This document shows, piece by piece, positions 1 through 12,730 of a stretch of DNA of 64,000 bases. The notes below the pieces were generated by a model. The model had not been told where the DNA came from. It made no database searches and saw nothing but the letters and a program-made list of their open reading frames with translations. Numbering within the stretch: the stretch's first letter is position 1; each line of letters starts with the position of its first letter. The translations under genes were made by a program, and so were the position numbers. This DNA is from Capsicum annuum (taxonomy: Eukaryota > Streptophyta > Magnoliopsida > Solanales > Solanaceae): the NCBI RefSeq assembly GCF_002878395.1, contig NC_061120.1, positions 117,415,569-117,479,568 on the forward strand. Direction: 5' to 3'.

Positions 1-1037
1 TTCAAATTATTAGTGTCTTAGCATGAACAATCATGATTAGTTTCAACATACCTATTTTTAGAATGTTTTCAAATTAAATAGGGTCCAACAAAGTTCCCAA
101 AACATCAATTTTTAATGTGTTACCAGTATATCATTAGTTTGGGAGTAGTATTTAACATTGAGTTGGACTAGGATCTTAGCTTTACCTGAAGTCCCAAAAT
201 ACGTTCCACCATAGGTTTATTTAGCCCTCATTTTTTAGACATTAGTTTAGTGTTCATGCCAACTATGCCTCAATACCTTGGAAAGGTATATTGGATCCTC
301 TTGGCGGTGAATATACATTGGACTTTACATAAGCTCACATAGTTTATATCGATTAATAAACTCCCCCACAACTCAAATTTGATATATTTTTACATGACCC
401 AAAATTCAATATTACTTGCACTATTTTATGACCTTTTCAGAGTATCTTTACATATCATTATTTATGCATATTATTATTGTGTCATTGTACTACAATTTTG
501 TTTAATTTTGTACTTATCTTGTATTTAGTATAGTTTATCAATATTTACAGCATATTTATTTTACTTTATAATATATATATCTCACATGCTCTGTATATTA
601 AAAGTACTAATCACATACTCTCTTTTATGTTGTATCATCTTATCATATAGGTTTGGGAGCTCAGCTCAGTATCACAATTAGTATGTTCCAATATCACTTC
701 AACACTATTAGTGGTGAGTCCTCATCATCTCTATTATGATTACTTTCTGTGTTATTTTTAGTTTTAGTATTTGGAGTTAGCTGGGGACTTGTCCCAGGAG
801 CTCATCAGTAGTAGAGGATTTTCAGACATAGAGTTATAGTTTCAGGTTTTCAGTTCTTTTTAGTATTGGCATATTATTCAATCGTGATTTTATTTTAGAT
901 ATTATATTAATATCAGTTTAGCTTCCGCAGAGTCACTCAGTTAATTCTGTGTAATTAGTACTATGCCATGGTTACTTAGGGTCACTTATGGCTTTAAGCA
1001 ACATATTATGTCCAGGGTGCAGACTCAGATCATGACA
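1..1037 (+). repeat. 3' part of a Gypsy LTR
   Basis: This stretch ends in ATCATGACA at 1037, the usual end of the chromovirus LTRs in this window. The block at 650-860 (a 'gtgagtcctcat' segment, then 'ttggagttagctggggac' and a following 'gtccca') closely parallels 25620-25800 in the solo LTR at 23055-26042, so the two belong to related families. The 5' part lies outside the window or is lost. No primer-binding site follows 1037, so it is not visibly a 5' LTR. No coding capacity is seen. Confidence 0.55.
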
Positions 1038-1861
1038 TCAATTATGCATTTTCATAACATATAAAGCTCAAACCGACCTTCACATTATCAAGATTTGAGC
1101 CCAAAATTGCCAATTTTCATGTCCATATGTAATTAAAATGATGAAACAATTAATATAACAATAAATGGATGTTAAAATAATTTTACCCATAAATAAAGAG
1201 CTTAAGTTAAAAAAAAATCAATGAAAAGCCATCACAAATCGATTCTCAATCCAAAACATTTGATTTCATAATGTTAGGATTTTAAATTTCAACTTTGTGA
1301 ATTAAAAAAATAAAAACATAATGGGTATTCTTATAAAAATGAATAAAATAAACGTACAATAATGTACCCAATGTTTGTACAAGAATACAAGGAAAAAGGT
1401 CATATATCCCTCGTATGAACTCATGATGCAATCAACAATTCCTTTTGCTATTTTTGTCATAATTTATAAAAATTTAATAGTTCAAGTAAACCACCATTAG
1501 GTGCTTATTTTCTTTAGATGGTAAAATTAAAATTTAACAAGTTTGAAATACTAAACTCTGAATAGGTATCTAAAACTCATCTAAGAGCTCACAAACACAT
1601 AAAAATATGCAAACCAATCATAATACATATTCCATACCTATTAGAACTATCCTTTTTTGGTCAAACACAAAAATTTTATTTAACCAACAATCAATATGTA
1701 CAACTAGATTTAGGCTCAGCTGGCACACCAACATGTATCTTCTATAGAAAAAATAACATAAACACTAAGAAACTGCTAAGCGCCCTGAATAACCTCAGGG
1801 TATCAATTAACAAGGAAATTGGTTTAACCTTTCTAGGCATGAATCCTATGTAGAATTCTTA
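1038..1861. other. AT-rich unassigned spacer
   Basis: I see no ORF, repeat terminus or recognisable family here. Composition is strongly AT-rich with short A-runs. It separates the LTR fragment ending at 1037 from the pol fragment that begins near 1862, and may be host DNA or very decayed TE sequence. Confidence 0.5.
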
Positions 1862-2842
1862 ATACCTCATGTATGAACCAGTGAGGACTAATTTCTCTTC
1901 TAAGGATTATTCCAAGTTGTTCGTTGAGGAGATCATAAAGCTGCATGGTACTCCAGTCTACATTATATCTGATTGGGGTTCCCTATTCTCGTCTTATTTT
2001 TTATGATTGTTCTTGTGAGGTTTAGGGACTAAGTTGACCCTTAGCACCACTTTCTACCCACAAACGGATAGGAAAGAAGAAAGGACAATTCAAGTTTTAG
2101 AAGATATGCTTCGAGCTTGTGTTTTTTACTTTGGTGGTAGTTGGGTTGACCACTTGCCACTCATAGAATTTCCTACAACAAAAGTTATCACTCTAGCATT
2201 AGTATGTCTCCATTTAAAACCTTATATAGTAGGAGATTTGGGTCTCCTATTGGGTAGTGTGAGGTTGGTGAGAATAGGTTATTTGTTATGGATTAGGTTC
2301 ACCAAGCCATGGAGAAGGTGAAGGTGATTCGGGATTAACTTAAGTCCACCCAAAGTTGCCAAAAGTCCTATGTAAATTTGAGGTAAAATGAGTTAAAGTT
2401 CAGCGTTGGTGATTGAGTGTTATTAAAGGTGTCCCCCATGAAAAGAGTGATGTAGTTTGGTCAGAAGGGGAAGCTCAATCCTCATTATGTTGGTCCATAC
2501 TTTATTTTAAAGTGGCCTGGTGATGTCTCTTATGAATTAGAGTTGCATTCTTGTTTGAGTTCCATTCATCCGGTGTTTCATGTTTCAATGTTGAGGAAGT
2601 GCATGGGTGATCCTTCGATGGTTTTTCCTATAGAGAAGGTGGGTATTTCAGATTTCTTGTCCTACTTGGAGGTCTAAATAGAAATTTTTTATCAGCAAAT
2701 TCATCAGTTATGGAAAAAGGACGTGGATTTGGTAAAGGTTCTTTAGAGGAACCAAAAGGTTGATGAAGTTACTTGGGAATCCGAGAAGGACATGAAGTCC
2801 AAGTATCCTTTCTTTTTCCCCATTCTGAATAATCGTGCTTGA
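1862..2842 (+). pseudogene. Chromovirus integrase/chromodomain tail (fragment)
   Basis: This is the 3' end of a Ty3/Gypsy pol gene. Visible pieces are the integrase core around 1880-1960 (a VRTNFSSKDYSKLF-like stretch, then LHGTPVYIISDWG carrying the second catalytic Asp). The FYPQTD segment near 2049 follows, with the expected third catalytic Glu region reading KEERTIQ. Next come an LEDMLRACV helix and a GKLNPHYVGPY-like GPY/F segment near 2470-2510. The chromodomain-like tail EVTWESEKDMKSKYP ends at a stop at 2840-2842. Several frameshifts and stops break the frame, for example in the 1990-2030 region. Gag, protease, RT and RNase H are absent, so this is a 5'-truncated copy. It is followed by a polypurine tract and the LTR at 3019. 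The identity is clear from the order of motifs; it cannot encode a working integrase. Confidence 0.85.
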
Positions 2843-3006
2843 GGTATGTGTATTCTTTAACATCTTTGTTTTCTGACTTTGTTAAAAGAAATAGTGATTT
2901 CTATAGTATCTTTATTTTCTGTCTTTTTTAAAGGTAAGACTAGTGGTATGTCGAGTCAAATTATGCTAATAAATGCCTTGTATATCATTTGAGGAAGAAT
3001 GATCCT

Positions 3007-3018
3007 AAGGGGGGAGTA
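3007..3018 (+). other. Polypurine tract
   Basis: AAGGGGGGAGTA lies directly before the TG start of the LTR at 3019. This is the expected plus-strand priming site of an LTR retrotransposon and fixes the LTR boundary. Confidence 0.8.
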
Positions 3019-5260
3019 TGTAATGCCTTAAGATTTTGGTCCTTGAAAATTTCTAAAATATTATCCTCACTGTCATGACTAAGACTCCCCTGATGAGTCA
3101 TAAGGAGTCATAACGGGTCGTAGGTACTTGATCATAACATAATCAGAACAAGTGGGTCAGTATCTCTGAGTATGAGTGGCCCTCAAATAGTTGCCAAGAC
3201 TTCTTACGGGTCATAAGGACAGAGTCGTAAGGTGTCCAAAAAGATTGGATTAAGAAACTGTCTTCATTACGACTTGAGGCCACAAGTCTTAAAGACTCAT
3301 GATAGTCGTTATATCCCAATCATAGGGTATACAGTGTGTCATCCCAATTTTGTCACTGCCTTGTGCACGAGAAATAGTTATGAGTCATCAAGTATGGTTA
3401 CGAGTTTGTGGTATGATTCGTAGCCAGACCAGTATGGAGCCCTAGTGGTTCTGGCTTGACTACGGCTCCTTTTGACGAGTCATAATGTGTATATACAAGT
3501 CGTATAGTGACCCCTAGTCACTTGCAACAATTTTTAGTATTTTTATTAATGACACTTTGGACATTTCCCCTTTACCCTAATTGTAACCCACGACCTAAAA
3601 CCCTATTGGGGACCCTAATAGGATTGTTAACTCACTAAAGCATTATCAAAATTTCTTTTAAATTCTCTCAAGAAACCATACTTAGGGTTTCCAAGAAATG
3701 GGTCAAATTGAACTTCAAGGGTTGAATTCTCTTCGTAATCTTGGATATTTCAGGCATGTTACTCTTTCCTAATTGCTAATTTCTTAAAAAGCATGTGTTT
3801 GAAAGTATTATTCGTGAGATATTTATGTTGGTTTGGAATTTAGGGTTGAGGGTTTGAATGCTTATTGTTGAACAATATTTTCCCATGGTTTACATATGAT
3901 TTGTCATGCTTTAATTATCGTTTTTAACTTTAGGTGCATGGGTATGGTGAATGAACTAGGGAATTGTGATTTTACCCAAACTTGTGACTTTTGAAGTAGT
4001 TATGACCCAAACCCCATATTGTGAAATTGGTTTTTAATTATGAGAAATATGGGAATTTGTAAAATTCGTCTTAGGGGGTAGTGAATTTCCCTAATTAATT
4101 ATAATTTTTTTGGTATGTTTTGTTACCTTGCAACTGTAGTTGGTATGATGAAACCAATAATGTATTCTTAAATGTGTATTATGGTTAAATAAATGGTATT
4201 GTGTGATAAACGTTTTAATTGGTCTTTAATAAGAGATATGTAGCTTTGTCGTGATAGTGGTGGTCCTTAGGGTGGTGGTCCTTAGGGACCAACACTGGAA
4301 ACCACAATTGCCGACGTGGGGTTCTATATGATTGATTAGTTCGAATCCCCCTTGTTATTATTAGTTTATTAGGAGGTTTAAGTACCCTATATCATATTAC
4401 ATGATTTGGTCCTCGTGTTACCTTGATATGCAGGGAGGTTCGAGTCCCCCATAGTGCCTATGTATACCTTCTGGTTTGTGCGGGCACACGCATTTTGGCC
4501 ATACCAGCTAAGGAAGAGTTGGGACCATATAACCTGTGGCTGCCTTTGTATGTTATGACGGTTGAGCTACACAACCCAGGCTAAAGTTTTAAACTGCATG
4601 TTAAGACTTGTTCCCCATTCCGACATGTGATATATCTATAGGTATATGCATTTTATTTTGTACTTTGGCTTTGAATGATTTTGAACTGTTGATGATGACA
4701 TTATATAATCCTTATCCCTGAGTTACATGCCAGAGTTCACTGCACTAACCGTCTCCAGATGCTATGTCCTTATGTGATACAGGCACCAGAGCTTCTTCTA
4801 CAATTTTTATGCAGAGTTAGGTTGGTCGGCTCAATCTGTTGGTTTGTTATGTTTTGGTGAATTGGTGAGCTTTCATTTCTTGAAAGGCTTAGGCATTTCA
4901 CCAGCTTTCATTCTTAGATTTTAGTTGATATTTATTTTCATTATCATTTTCGTTTTCATTGTCATCTGTCAGACTCGGGGACATGTCTCGACCAAGACTA
5001 GTTATGGCTTTTTGTTAAGAAGGCTTTGTTTGGATAATTATGGATATTGGGTGAAGTTGTTCAGTTGTTTGATCGATCATCGATCGTCGGTTATAAATAT
5101 GTATTGACTTTCTTACACTTGTTTCCATCTTGTTATATGTTCGAAATTCATCCGACATTGGGGGATGTTATGTTTGGTTTGGTTAGGTGCAGGGGTGATC
5201 TCCGGTCCACGTGGGACTTGAGATACCCATCACGGCCAGCCCTTGGTTCGGGTCGTGACA
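3019..5260 (+). repeat. 3' LTR (about 2.24 kb) of a chromovirus
   Basis: It starts TGTAATGCC right after a polypurine tract and ends GGGTCGTGACA. Near the end it contains the 'cacggccagccc' block seen in other LTRs here (for example 14881-14900). The partner 5' LTR is absent. A target duplication cannot be tested because the element is truncated on the left. Small ORFs inside are not supported as genes. Confidence 0.85.
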
Positions 5261-6300
5261 TACTATTTTGTCAATTAGTACCTTGTATTGTATTCTTTAA
5301 TTTTCTTGAAGCTAGTGGGACTCCCAAGTACCTAAACGGCATGTAGATTAGAGAAAAATGAAATTCTGTGGATATTTCTCTTTTTATATCATTTTGGATT
5401 CCAACTATATGCAAGCAAGTTTTATCTATGTTTTACTTTAAGTAAGATACCTGTGAGAAGTGATCAAAGCATTTTAGCATCAGATGAATAGACTCCTTAT
5501 AAGCTTTATAACACATAAGGAGTTCATCACAAAAATAAACATGAATCAGTTCCAATATCTCACTCCTTGGGTGGAAATTGAACTTTGGAATCCTCTGTAA
5601 TTACTTATGAGACCTGTTTAGGTACTCCATAACCAGTACAAAGAGATGAAGGAATATAGGATCCCCTCGGCTCAACCCTATTTTATTTGAAAGGTAGGTG
5701 TGAGTCCTTCATTTAATATTAATGAGTAGTTGACAAAAGTCACACAACTTATGATTATCTTACAGGTCTAATAGGAAGCCCAAATTCTAGTAACTCCTAT
5801 TAAAAAAGGTCATTCAACTGAGTCATAGGCCTTTCTTAAATCAACCTGACGAGTGCCTCTTAGAGGTACATTTTTCTTGTTTTAACCTTTAATTAGTTCA
5901 TGATCTAATATAAAATTATCTAGTATGTTCCTACCTTCAATGAAATTAGACTAAAAAGGTCCCACTATATAATCAATCACTATCTTCAATTTAGTAGTAA
6001 GAACCTTAACAATAATCTTATAAAGTGTGACCCAACATGCAATGGGTATGAAATCCTTAACATAAATGGGGTTAGTTACCTTTTGCACTAATATAACAAT
6101 GGTAGTACAACCATCGTACAAACACCCATAGGATGCCCAATATGTGTTAGTCGCATAAACCAGAGATATCTAAGGAAGAACAGGGAATGGTCCAACCCCA
6201 CCTAGTTTGACACAAGCACACGGTCATCAAGACCAACCCTCATGCCAACAAACGTGATTTTCTAGTATTGGTCCCCTGGGACCTCCACCTTCACAACCTA
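5261..6300 (-). pseudogene. L1-type LINE reverse transcriptase fragment
   Basis: On the minus strand the conceptual reading shows hallmark non-LTR RT blocks in order: KDFIPIACWVTLYKII near 6060, GRNILDNF about 5930, RQVDLRKAYDSVE about 5840, a GLSRGDPI block near 5660, the catalytic-motif region near 5530, and MPFRYLGVPLASRKL near 5320. These are typical of plant L1 elements, where the enzyme primes cDNA synthesis at nicked target DNA. The catalytic motif (usually FADD) reads FCDE, so the second Asp is replaced, and there are in-frame stops and frameshifts. The left side is cut at 5260 by the LTR end. The right limit is soft, as similarity fades near 6300. No endonuclease domain or poly(A) tail is seen. 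Confidence 0.85.
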
Positions 6301-6458
6301 GCTAAATAACCCCCTTTAATTCTAATTAAAACAAGTTTAATATAAACTATGCATTTAACCAAGAAATTATATGTTATGGCATCAACCACAGGTATCGCGA
6401 TACCATTACGCTTGCAAGATTATAATTATGAAATACTAATTCCATCAAATTAGGAGAA

Positions 6459-7096
6459 TGACACGACCCGTTTTGTTCATTAAATCAAGTTAAGCGATTC
6501 CTTGACCCCTTTTAGTTTATCAAATAAACTCGAGGAATTCATCGACCACCGAGCTTCCAATTTAAAAACAAAACATATCCAATAAGGCCTTCAAAACCAG
6601 CTTTCATCTACTTAACCAGTTATGCAATGCAATAACTTTGGTGAGCAAGTCAAACCATTTGACAACATAATTCAAAGCCAGTTATACTAGTGGGTTGAGG
6701 GAACACAATTTCCTAAACCAAATTTCAATCCAAAATAATCAATTTAGGGGAATAGCTTGACCCCCGTTCCAATTCCAATAACCATACACCCAATTTGTTA
6801 AAAAACATTGATAAAGCATAAACAATGCAAATAAAATCATGTGAATCCAATTCATGTAATATTCATTCCCAAATTCTCAACCCATATCAAAACCCATATT
6901 CAAATCCACATGAACAACCTTTAAACACATGCTTTAAGTAAAACAATTTTAATGGGAAAAGTAATATGCCTAAAAGTATCACAATTATGGAGAGAAATCA
7001 CCACTTGGAAGATCTAAATAATGAATCTTGAGAAGCTCTAGCTTGTTCTTTATTTAGGGATTTGATAGAGTTTAAGAGCATGTTTGATTAAGTTTT
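6459..7096 (-). repeat. LTR 3'-end fragment (minus strand)
   Basis: It starts TGACACGACCCG on the plus strand, the reverse complement of the CGGGTCGTGTCA ending used by LTRs in this window. The body has an LTR-like composition, including 'gcatgtgttt', also seen at about 3793 in the 3019-5260 LTR. It stops abruptly at 7096 where the LTR of the outer minus-strand element begins. The missing half is not found at the element's other flank (29506), which matters for the recombination finding. Confidence 0.6.
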
Positions 7097-9676
7097 TGTT
7101 ACGACCTGAACCAAGGCCTATCCATGACGGGTATCTCAAGTCCGACGTGGACCGGAGACCACCCCTTTAACTAGTCAAATAAAACACAATACATTGAGCA
7201 GCGGATGAATTCCAACTATATAACAAGATTTAATATGCAACAATAATAACATGCGAAAGATCCAGAATACCAAATCCAAATCTACAGTAATTCACAAAGT
7301 CTCCAAAGAGACCGAAATCAATCTAGGGACATACGCTTGATGATAGCCAAGAGAATATAGTAGAAGTAGTCTAACTTTTAACACTTAGAAATGATAGCCC
7401 TTATGGAGAATAGAAGATCACAACTTTAAAGTTGACTGCCGACAACCCAAAAAATCCTATCACTGTGCAGGAAAATTAGTAGTGTCTTCATTCCCTACAT
7501 CATATTGGGAATCAACAACCGAAGACGATTAGCGGGGGGAGTGCTAGTATGTAACTTAGGGAAAGAACTACGTAATGCCATAATCAACAGTTCAAAACTC
7601 TTCAAAACCAATGCACATAATCATATATATGTACATATACATAGATATATAGTGTTGGGATAGGGAACAGGGCTTAGAATGAACTTTAAAACATTAATCG
7701 AGAATGTGTAGCATAACTGTCATAATAGTAACCACAGGCTATATGGGCCCCGACTCTCACCTCCTGGTCAGGCGCTAGTGCTTGTAGTCGGACGACCCAA
7801 AGAATAATTATAAACATACATGCACAAGGGACTCAAAACTCTCGGTCATATATCAAGGGTGACATGAACACTCGGTGTAAAAAAATCATAATCAACCATA
7901 TTTATATACATAGACATACATTTAGGTTCACAAAATGTTCATAACCTGCCAAAAGAAAACAAGACTTAGCATTCATTCTTGATGCACTTAATCAAGAGTC
8001 ATGAAGTGTAGGACTCTGACCTTCCACACTTATAGAATCATACATTTCTTTTTAGGAAATAGACTTTAACCATAAGCAATTTCACTGGGCGAGGGACTCA
8101 AATCACAACTCATTTCAGTAGGCAAGGGACTCTAACCTCAAGTCGTATTAGATAAGGAACTCTATCCCCAAGCTAGTGTATTAAATCAAGGGACTCTAAC
8201 CACAAGCAACTTTATTAAGCAAGGGAATCCAACCATAATCCAATTTAGCAAGAAAGGTACTTTAACCACAAGTTGTCGCGACTATCATTATTCAACATTT
8301 GGACTCTAACCCTTTGTCCATAGATCAATATTTATTCACTTCAACACTTAGGGACTCTAGCCCATTTAACTAATTCATTACCATATATGACCACGAGGTG
8401 TTCATGGAATCATTTATCAATCAAACACTTTAATAAGCCAATACCTTAATTCAATTCATCATTCAATGCAATTTATGGTCATCAAGACCCTTACAATCCA
8501 TTCATTCCTCATGAGCAATCTTATACCACACTTAGTTCAAGCACACATCACTTTCATGTTTAGGGACTTTAACCCCATTTTAGCCGCCAAACCAACAAGT
8601 TCATACATTAACTAATTACATTTCCAACATTGAATTTATAATACCATTTACCAACCACTCACACTTATTGGGCCATTGCCCTAGTTTAAGACATTATCAA
8701 TATTTGACTAGACATTACGCTTAGAAATTTTCACAAACACCTTTTGGGCATGCCTTTACCAAGGCTAAAAACAAAGTAGAAATCATCATTAGTAGGGTTT
8801 CTCAAGACCTATTTATTAAATCGCAGAAAATTAGTTCCCACATGTGCAAATCCCTACCAATATCATATAGAAACATAAGTCTAAGCAAGAGAAACCATTA
8901 CTCATCATTATGCAACAAAACCCTTATCATTTAATTTAAAAATCATCATTTACAAATATTAATCCATGTTTAAAATACATGGTTTTGGAGTTAATAATAA
9001 GGGAAAGATCCGCATGCCTTAAACAAGATGATTTACTAAAGAATCTTGACTCCTCTTTGCCTCTACATGAACACCCCTTGGAACCTTAGCCTCTAATATT
9101 GTTTAGAGATGTGTAAAAATATGTTTTTGGAATGTTTAGATCTTCCAAAATAAATGTTTAGGAGACCACAAGACATTATATAGTAAGGGGACTCAAGGGT
9201 TTTGGGGTAAGAAATGTCCATAAAGCCCTTGTCTTAAAATTTGAAATGTGACTTCCCAGGTTGGTACGACTCACTTAACTCAATTGTACCCTAGGGTATG
9301 AGTGGTTCCCTAACTCATACTCTAGGCCTCACCTAGGACCCCAACACTATCCAAGGTATAACACACAACCATGAATCATATCTAAGAGTACAAATCATAC
9401 CCTAAATCGTACCCACAAATAGTTCCCAAAACAGTGTCAACTAGGCCATGTGTAAAATATCATATGACTTGGCTTAGTATGACTCGTACACTAACATACA
9501 ACCATGGGGAGGCTAAGTCGTATCTTGCACCATGTGTAACTCCCACCACACTACCTAAGATATGAGAGGGGGTCACTAAGTCGTATCTAAGGGTACGACT
9601 AGTACCTTGAGTCGCACCTAGTGCAGAAGCTTCAATTAAGGGAATTTTTCTAAAGGTCCAAAGCCTAGGTATTTCA
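7097..9676 (-). repeat. 3' LTR of the outer element (about 2.58 kb)
   Basis: On the minus strand it starts TGAAATACCTAGG and ends GTCGTAACA. It pairs with 27285-29505, but by eye the two are well diverged, and most so at the end nearest 7097, where this copy carries extra sequence. It contains the 33-bp repeat array (about 8070-8360) typical of this family. Confidence 0.8.
8070..8360 (-). repeat. LTR-internal minisatellite, about 33-36 bp units
   Basis: Degenerate units carry the core AGGGACTCTAACCACAAG on the plus strand. The same array is present in the other two LTRs of this family, so it belongs to the LTR and is not an independent satellite. Confidence 0.8.
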
Positions 9677-9690
9677 ATTCTCCCCCACTT
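9677..9690 (-). other. Polypurine tract of the outer element
   Basis: The minus-strand reading AAGTGGGGGAGAAT abuts the LTR start at 9676. This is the expected plus-strand primer for an LTR element. Confidence 0.8.
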
Positions 9691-9959
9691 GGATCATTCG
9701 TCCTCAAATGATGGGTAAGGCAAGCATAAATATGAGTTATCATATTATTACATATCACTAACCTTTATCTAAGTTAGAAATCAATGCATACAACTAGGAT
9801 AAGACACAGGCCATGAACATATTAACTAACCATTTATTTCATTGACTATGGGACTCAAACCCATTATTTATCAAAGATATTTGTTCAATTCAAAGCTTAG
9901 GGACTTGAACCCATTGTCTACCAAAGATATAAATCAAATAACGAAGATTAACACATACC

Positions 9960-11345
9960 TCAATCACGAGTTTGCAAAATGGAAAATAAATATGGATACT
10001 TGAACTTCATGTCCTCCTCCGCCTCTCAAGTAGCTTCCCTAGACTTTTGGTTCCTCCATAGAACCTTTATCGAAGCCACCTCTTTCTCTCGCAGCTAATG
10101 AACTTGATGATATAAGATCCTCACTAGGAACTCCTCATAGGATAAAGAGTCCAAAACACCAACATCCTCCAAGGGGACAACCAACAAAGGATCACCCATA
10201 CATTTATACAACATAGAGACATGGAAAACTTGGTGGATGAAGTTCAAACTAAAAGGCAACTCCAAGTCGTAGGCAACATTGCCAACCCTTTCCAAAATCA
10301 AGTAGGGACCAACATAATAGGTACTAAGCTTCACCTTCTTACCAAATTGTATCACTCTCTTCATGGGAGACACCTTTAAGAATACCCAATCGCTAATGTT
10401 AAGCTCCAAGTACTTACGTCTCACATCTGCATAGGACTTTTGGTGACTTTGAGCGGTTTTCAATATATTACAAATCACCTTCACCTTCTTTAAGGATTAG
10501 TAAACTAAATCGGGGCCAAGCAACTTACCCTCACCAACTTCATTCCACCCAATGGAGAACAACATCTCCTACCATACAACACCTTAAAAGGAGTCATACT
10601 AAGGATAAAATGGTAACTATTATTATAGGAGAATTCAATCATTGACAAGTGGTCATATCAACTACTACCATAATAAATCACACAAGCACGCAACATATCT
10701 TCCAGTTTTAGATAGTCCTCTCCGCTTGTCCATCCATCTACGGGTGGAAAGCGGTACTAATGAACACCTTAGTTCCCAAACCTTTTTGAATTATCTTCCA
10801 AATATAAGATGAGAACGGAGTACAATGATCTAACATAATAGAAACCAAAGCACAATGAAATTTCACAATCTCCACAAGATATAACTTAGAACAATCTTCT
10901 GCCGAGTAATTAGTCCTCACAAGCAAAAAGTGAGCGGACTTGGTTATTCTATCCACAATGACCTAAATAGAATCACATTGATTCCGACACTGGGGACGAT
11001 TGATAATGAAGTCTATATTAATTGCCTCCCACTTCATTCGGGCAATGTAATTTCTTGGTACAAGCCTCCGGCCTCGTGTGCTCAACTTTTACTAGTTGAC
11101 AAACCATACACTTGGCCACATAACTAGCCATATCTTATTTTATATTATCTAACCTATAGAACTCCCTAAGATCATGATACAAATTAGTAGAATCAGGACG
11201 AATAGCATAACAGGATCTATGTACCTCGGTCATGTCCTTTCCCTCAATCCATCAACATCGGGATAACATAGACTACCTTGGTACCTTAAGATACCATCAC
11301 CACTAATTACAAAGTCAAGAATCTTTTTTTGACCCACATTACTCT
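9960..11345 (-). pseudogene. Integrase and chromodomain-like tail of the outer element
   Basis: Minus-strand reading: an integrase N-terminal remnant near 11250-11100; the core from about 11035 (WEAINIDFI, first catalytic Asp, then DRITKSAHF near 10950); the second Asp in a degraded LDHCTPFSS (normally SDRGTQF) near 10810; then a GPYLI segment with VIQFGKKVKLS at about 10350-10290, FIHQVFHVSML near 10220, and a tail of the EEDMKFKYP type ending in a stop at 9960-9962. The family inserts cDNA into chromatin, and the C-terminal module is thought to guide targeting. Stops and frameshifts between 10500 and 11300 make it non-functional. The longest open stretches are 10095-10484 and 10738-10956. 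Confidence 0.85.
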
Positions 11346-12730
11346 AGATATTCATCAAATTAGGATCTAATATTTGCTTTTGGTTTATCTAAACGTCCAG
11401 AGATGACTGCGATACTGGGTACACAAATAAACCACCATCATTTGAGTCTGTGAGACAAACTCTAAGATTAGCCAAATAGTAAATATCCTTAACCAACTAC
11501 CGCTTATCCTCATCTACAGGGGCTAAAATTCCTATGGACAACCTACTAAGAGCATTGAAAACCACATTAGCTTTACCCAAATGGTAATAGAGACTCATAT
11601 TATAGTCCTTCAACAACTCAAGCCACGTCCTTTGTGTGAGGTTCAACTGCTTCTAAGTAAAAAACATACTGAAGACTTTAATGAATAGTAAAAATATCTA
11701 CATAAACCCCATCGAGGTAATGTCACCAAATCTTCAAAGAAACAACCATGGCAAACAACTCTAAGTCATGAGTAGGGTAGTTCTTCTCATGAACTTTCAA
11801 TTTCCTTTAATCATAGGCCACCACCATACGATGTTGCATCAATACACAACAAATCCCAATACAAGAAGCATCACAATACACTACGAAATAATTATTACCC
11901 TCGGGTAAGATCAAAATTAGAGTCAAACTTAATTTATCTTTCAACTTCTCAAAACTACCCTCACATGCATCCAACCATAAGAACATGACCTTTTTCTGTG
12001 TCAACTTAGTCAATGGGGTAGATATAGCCTAAAATCTCTCCACAAATCTCCTATAGTAATCGACTAGACCAAAGAAGCTCCAAATATCAGTTGAAGTCAT
12101 AGGTTTAGGCCACTTCTTAACTGCCCCAACCTTTTGATGATCTACCATAATCCCTTCAATAGAGATAACATTACTAAAAAAAGTCACGGCCCTCAACCAA
12201 ATATCACATAAAAAACTTGGCATACAAACAGTGATCCTTCAAAGTTTAAAACATGACACAGAGATAGTCAACATGATTCGCCTTACTCTTAGAATATACA
12301 AAGATATCATCGATAAAGATAATGACAAACAAGTCCAAGAAAGAACGGATGACCCTATTCATCAAGTCCATAAATGCCACGGGGGCATTGGTCAACCCAA
12401 AGGATAATTAGAAACTCATAATAACCATACTAGGTTCTAAAGGCGGTCTTAGGGAAATCCACTTCACTAATCTGAAGTATATGATAACTCGACCAAAAAT
12501 AGATCTTAGAGAAACACTTCACACCTTGAAGTTTACCAAAAAAATCACTGATCCTAGGAAAAGAATACTTATTCTTATGGTCATTTTGATCAACTAACAA
12601 TAATCAATTCACATACAATTGGATCCATCCTTTTTGTGTACAAACAACACGGGACCACCACAGGGGGACACACTAGGATTGATGAAACCCTTATCTAATA
12701 AGTACTTTAATTTTTTCTTAAGCTCTTTTA
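11346..12730 (-). pseudogene. Reverse transcriptase/RNase H of the outer element
   Basis: The minus strand reads [15 protein letters not shown] at the 12730 end and then degraded palm motifs. The catalytic FIDD is intact at 12306-12317. The connection segment follows (SFFGLVDYYRRFVERF near 12050), then an RNase H start (YCDASCIGICCVLMQH near 11850) whose remainder is degraded. The enzyme copies element RNA into cDNA. Stops occur throughout (for example after the primer-grip region), so it is a pseudogene despite the intact catalytic box. The 5' part of the gene lies at 22128, on the far side of the 12731-22122 insertion. Confidence 0.85.
12726..12730. repeat. Target-site duplication TTTTA (left copy)
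   Basis: TTTTA directly precedes the TG of the 5' LTR at 12731 and matches 22123-22127 exactly. Ty3/Gypsy integrases give 5-bp duplications. Confidence 0.9.

Noticed and set aside
4925..5346. Two plus-strand frames near the LTR end, the second crossing 5260
   Set aside because: They are inside the 3' LTR and run over its boundary into LINE sequence, so they cannot be one gene.
6459..7096. Considered as part of the outer element's LTR
   Set aside because: It has its own TGACACGACCCG terminus and body unlike the LTR that starts at 7097.
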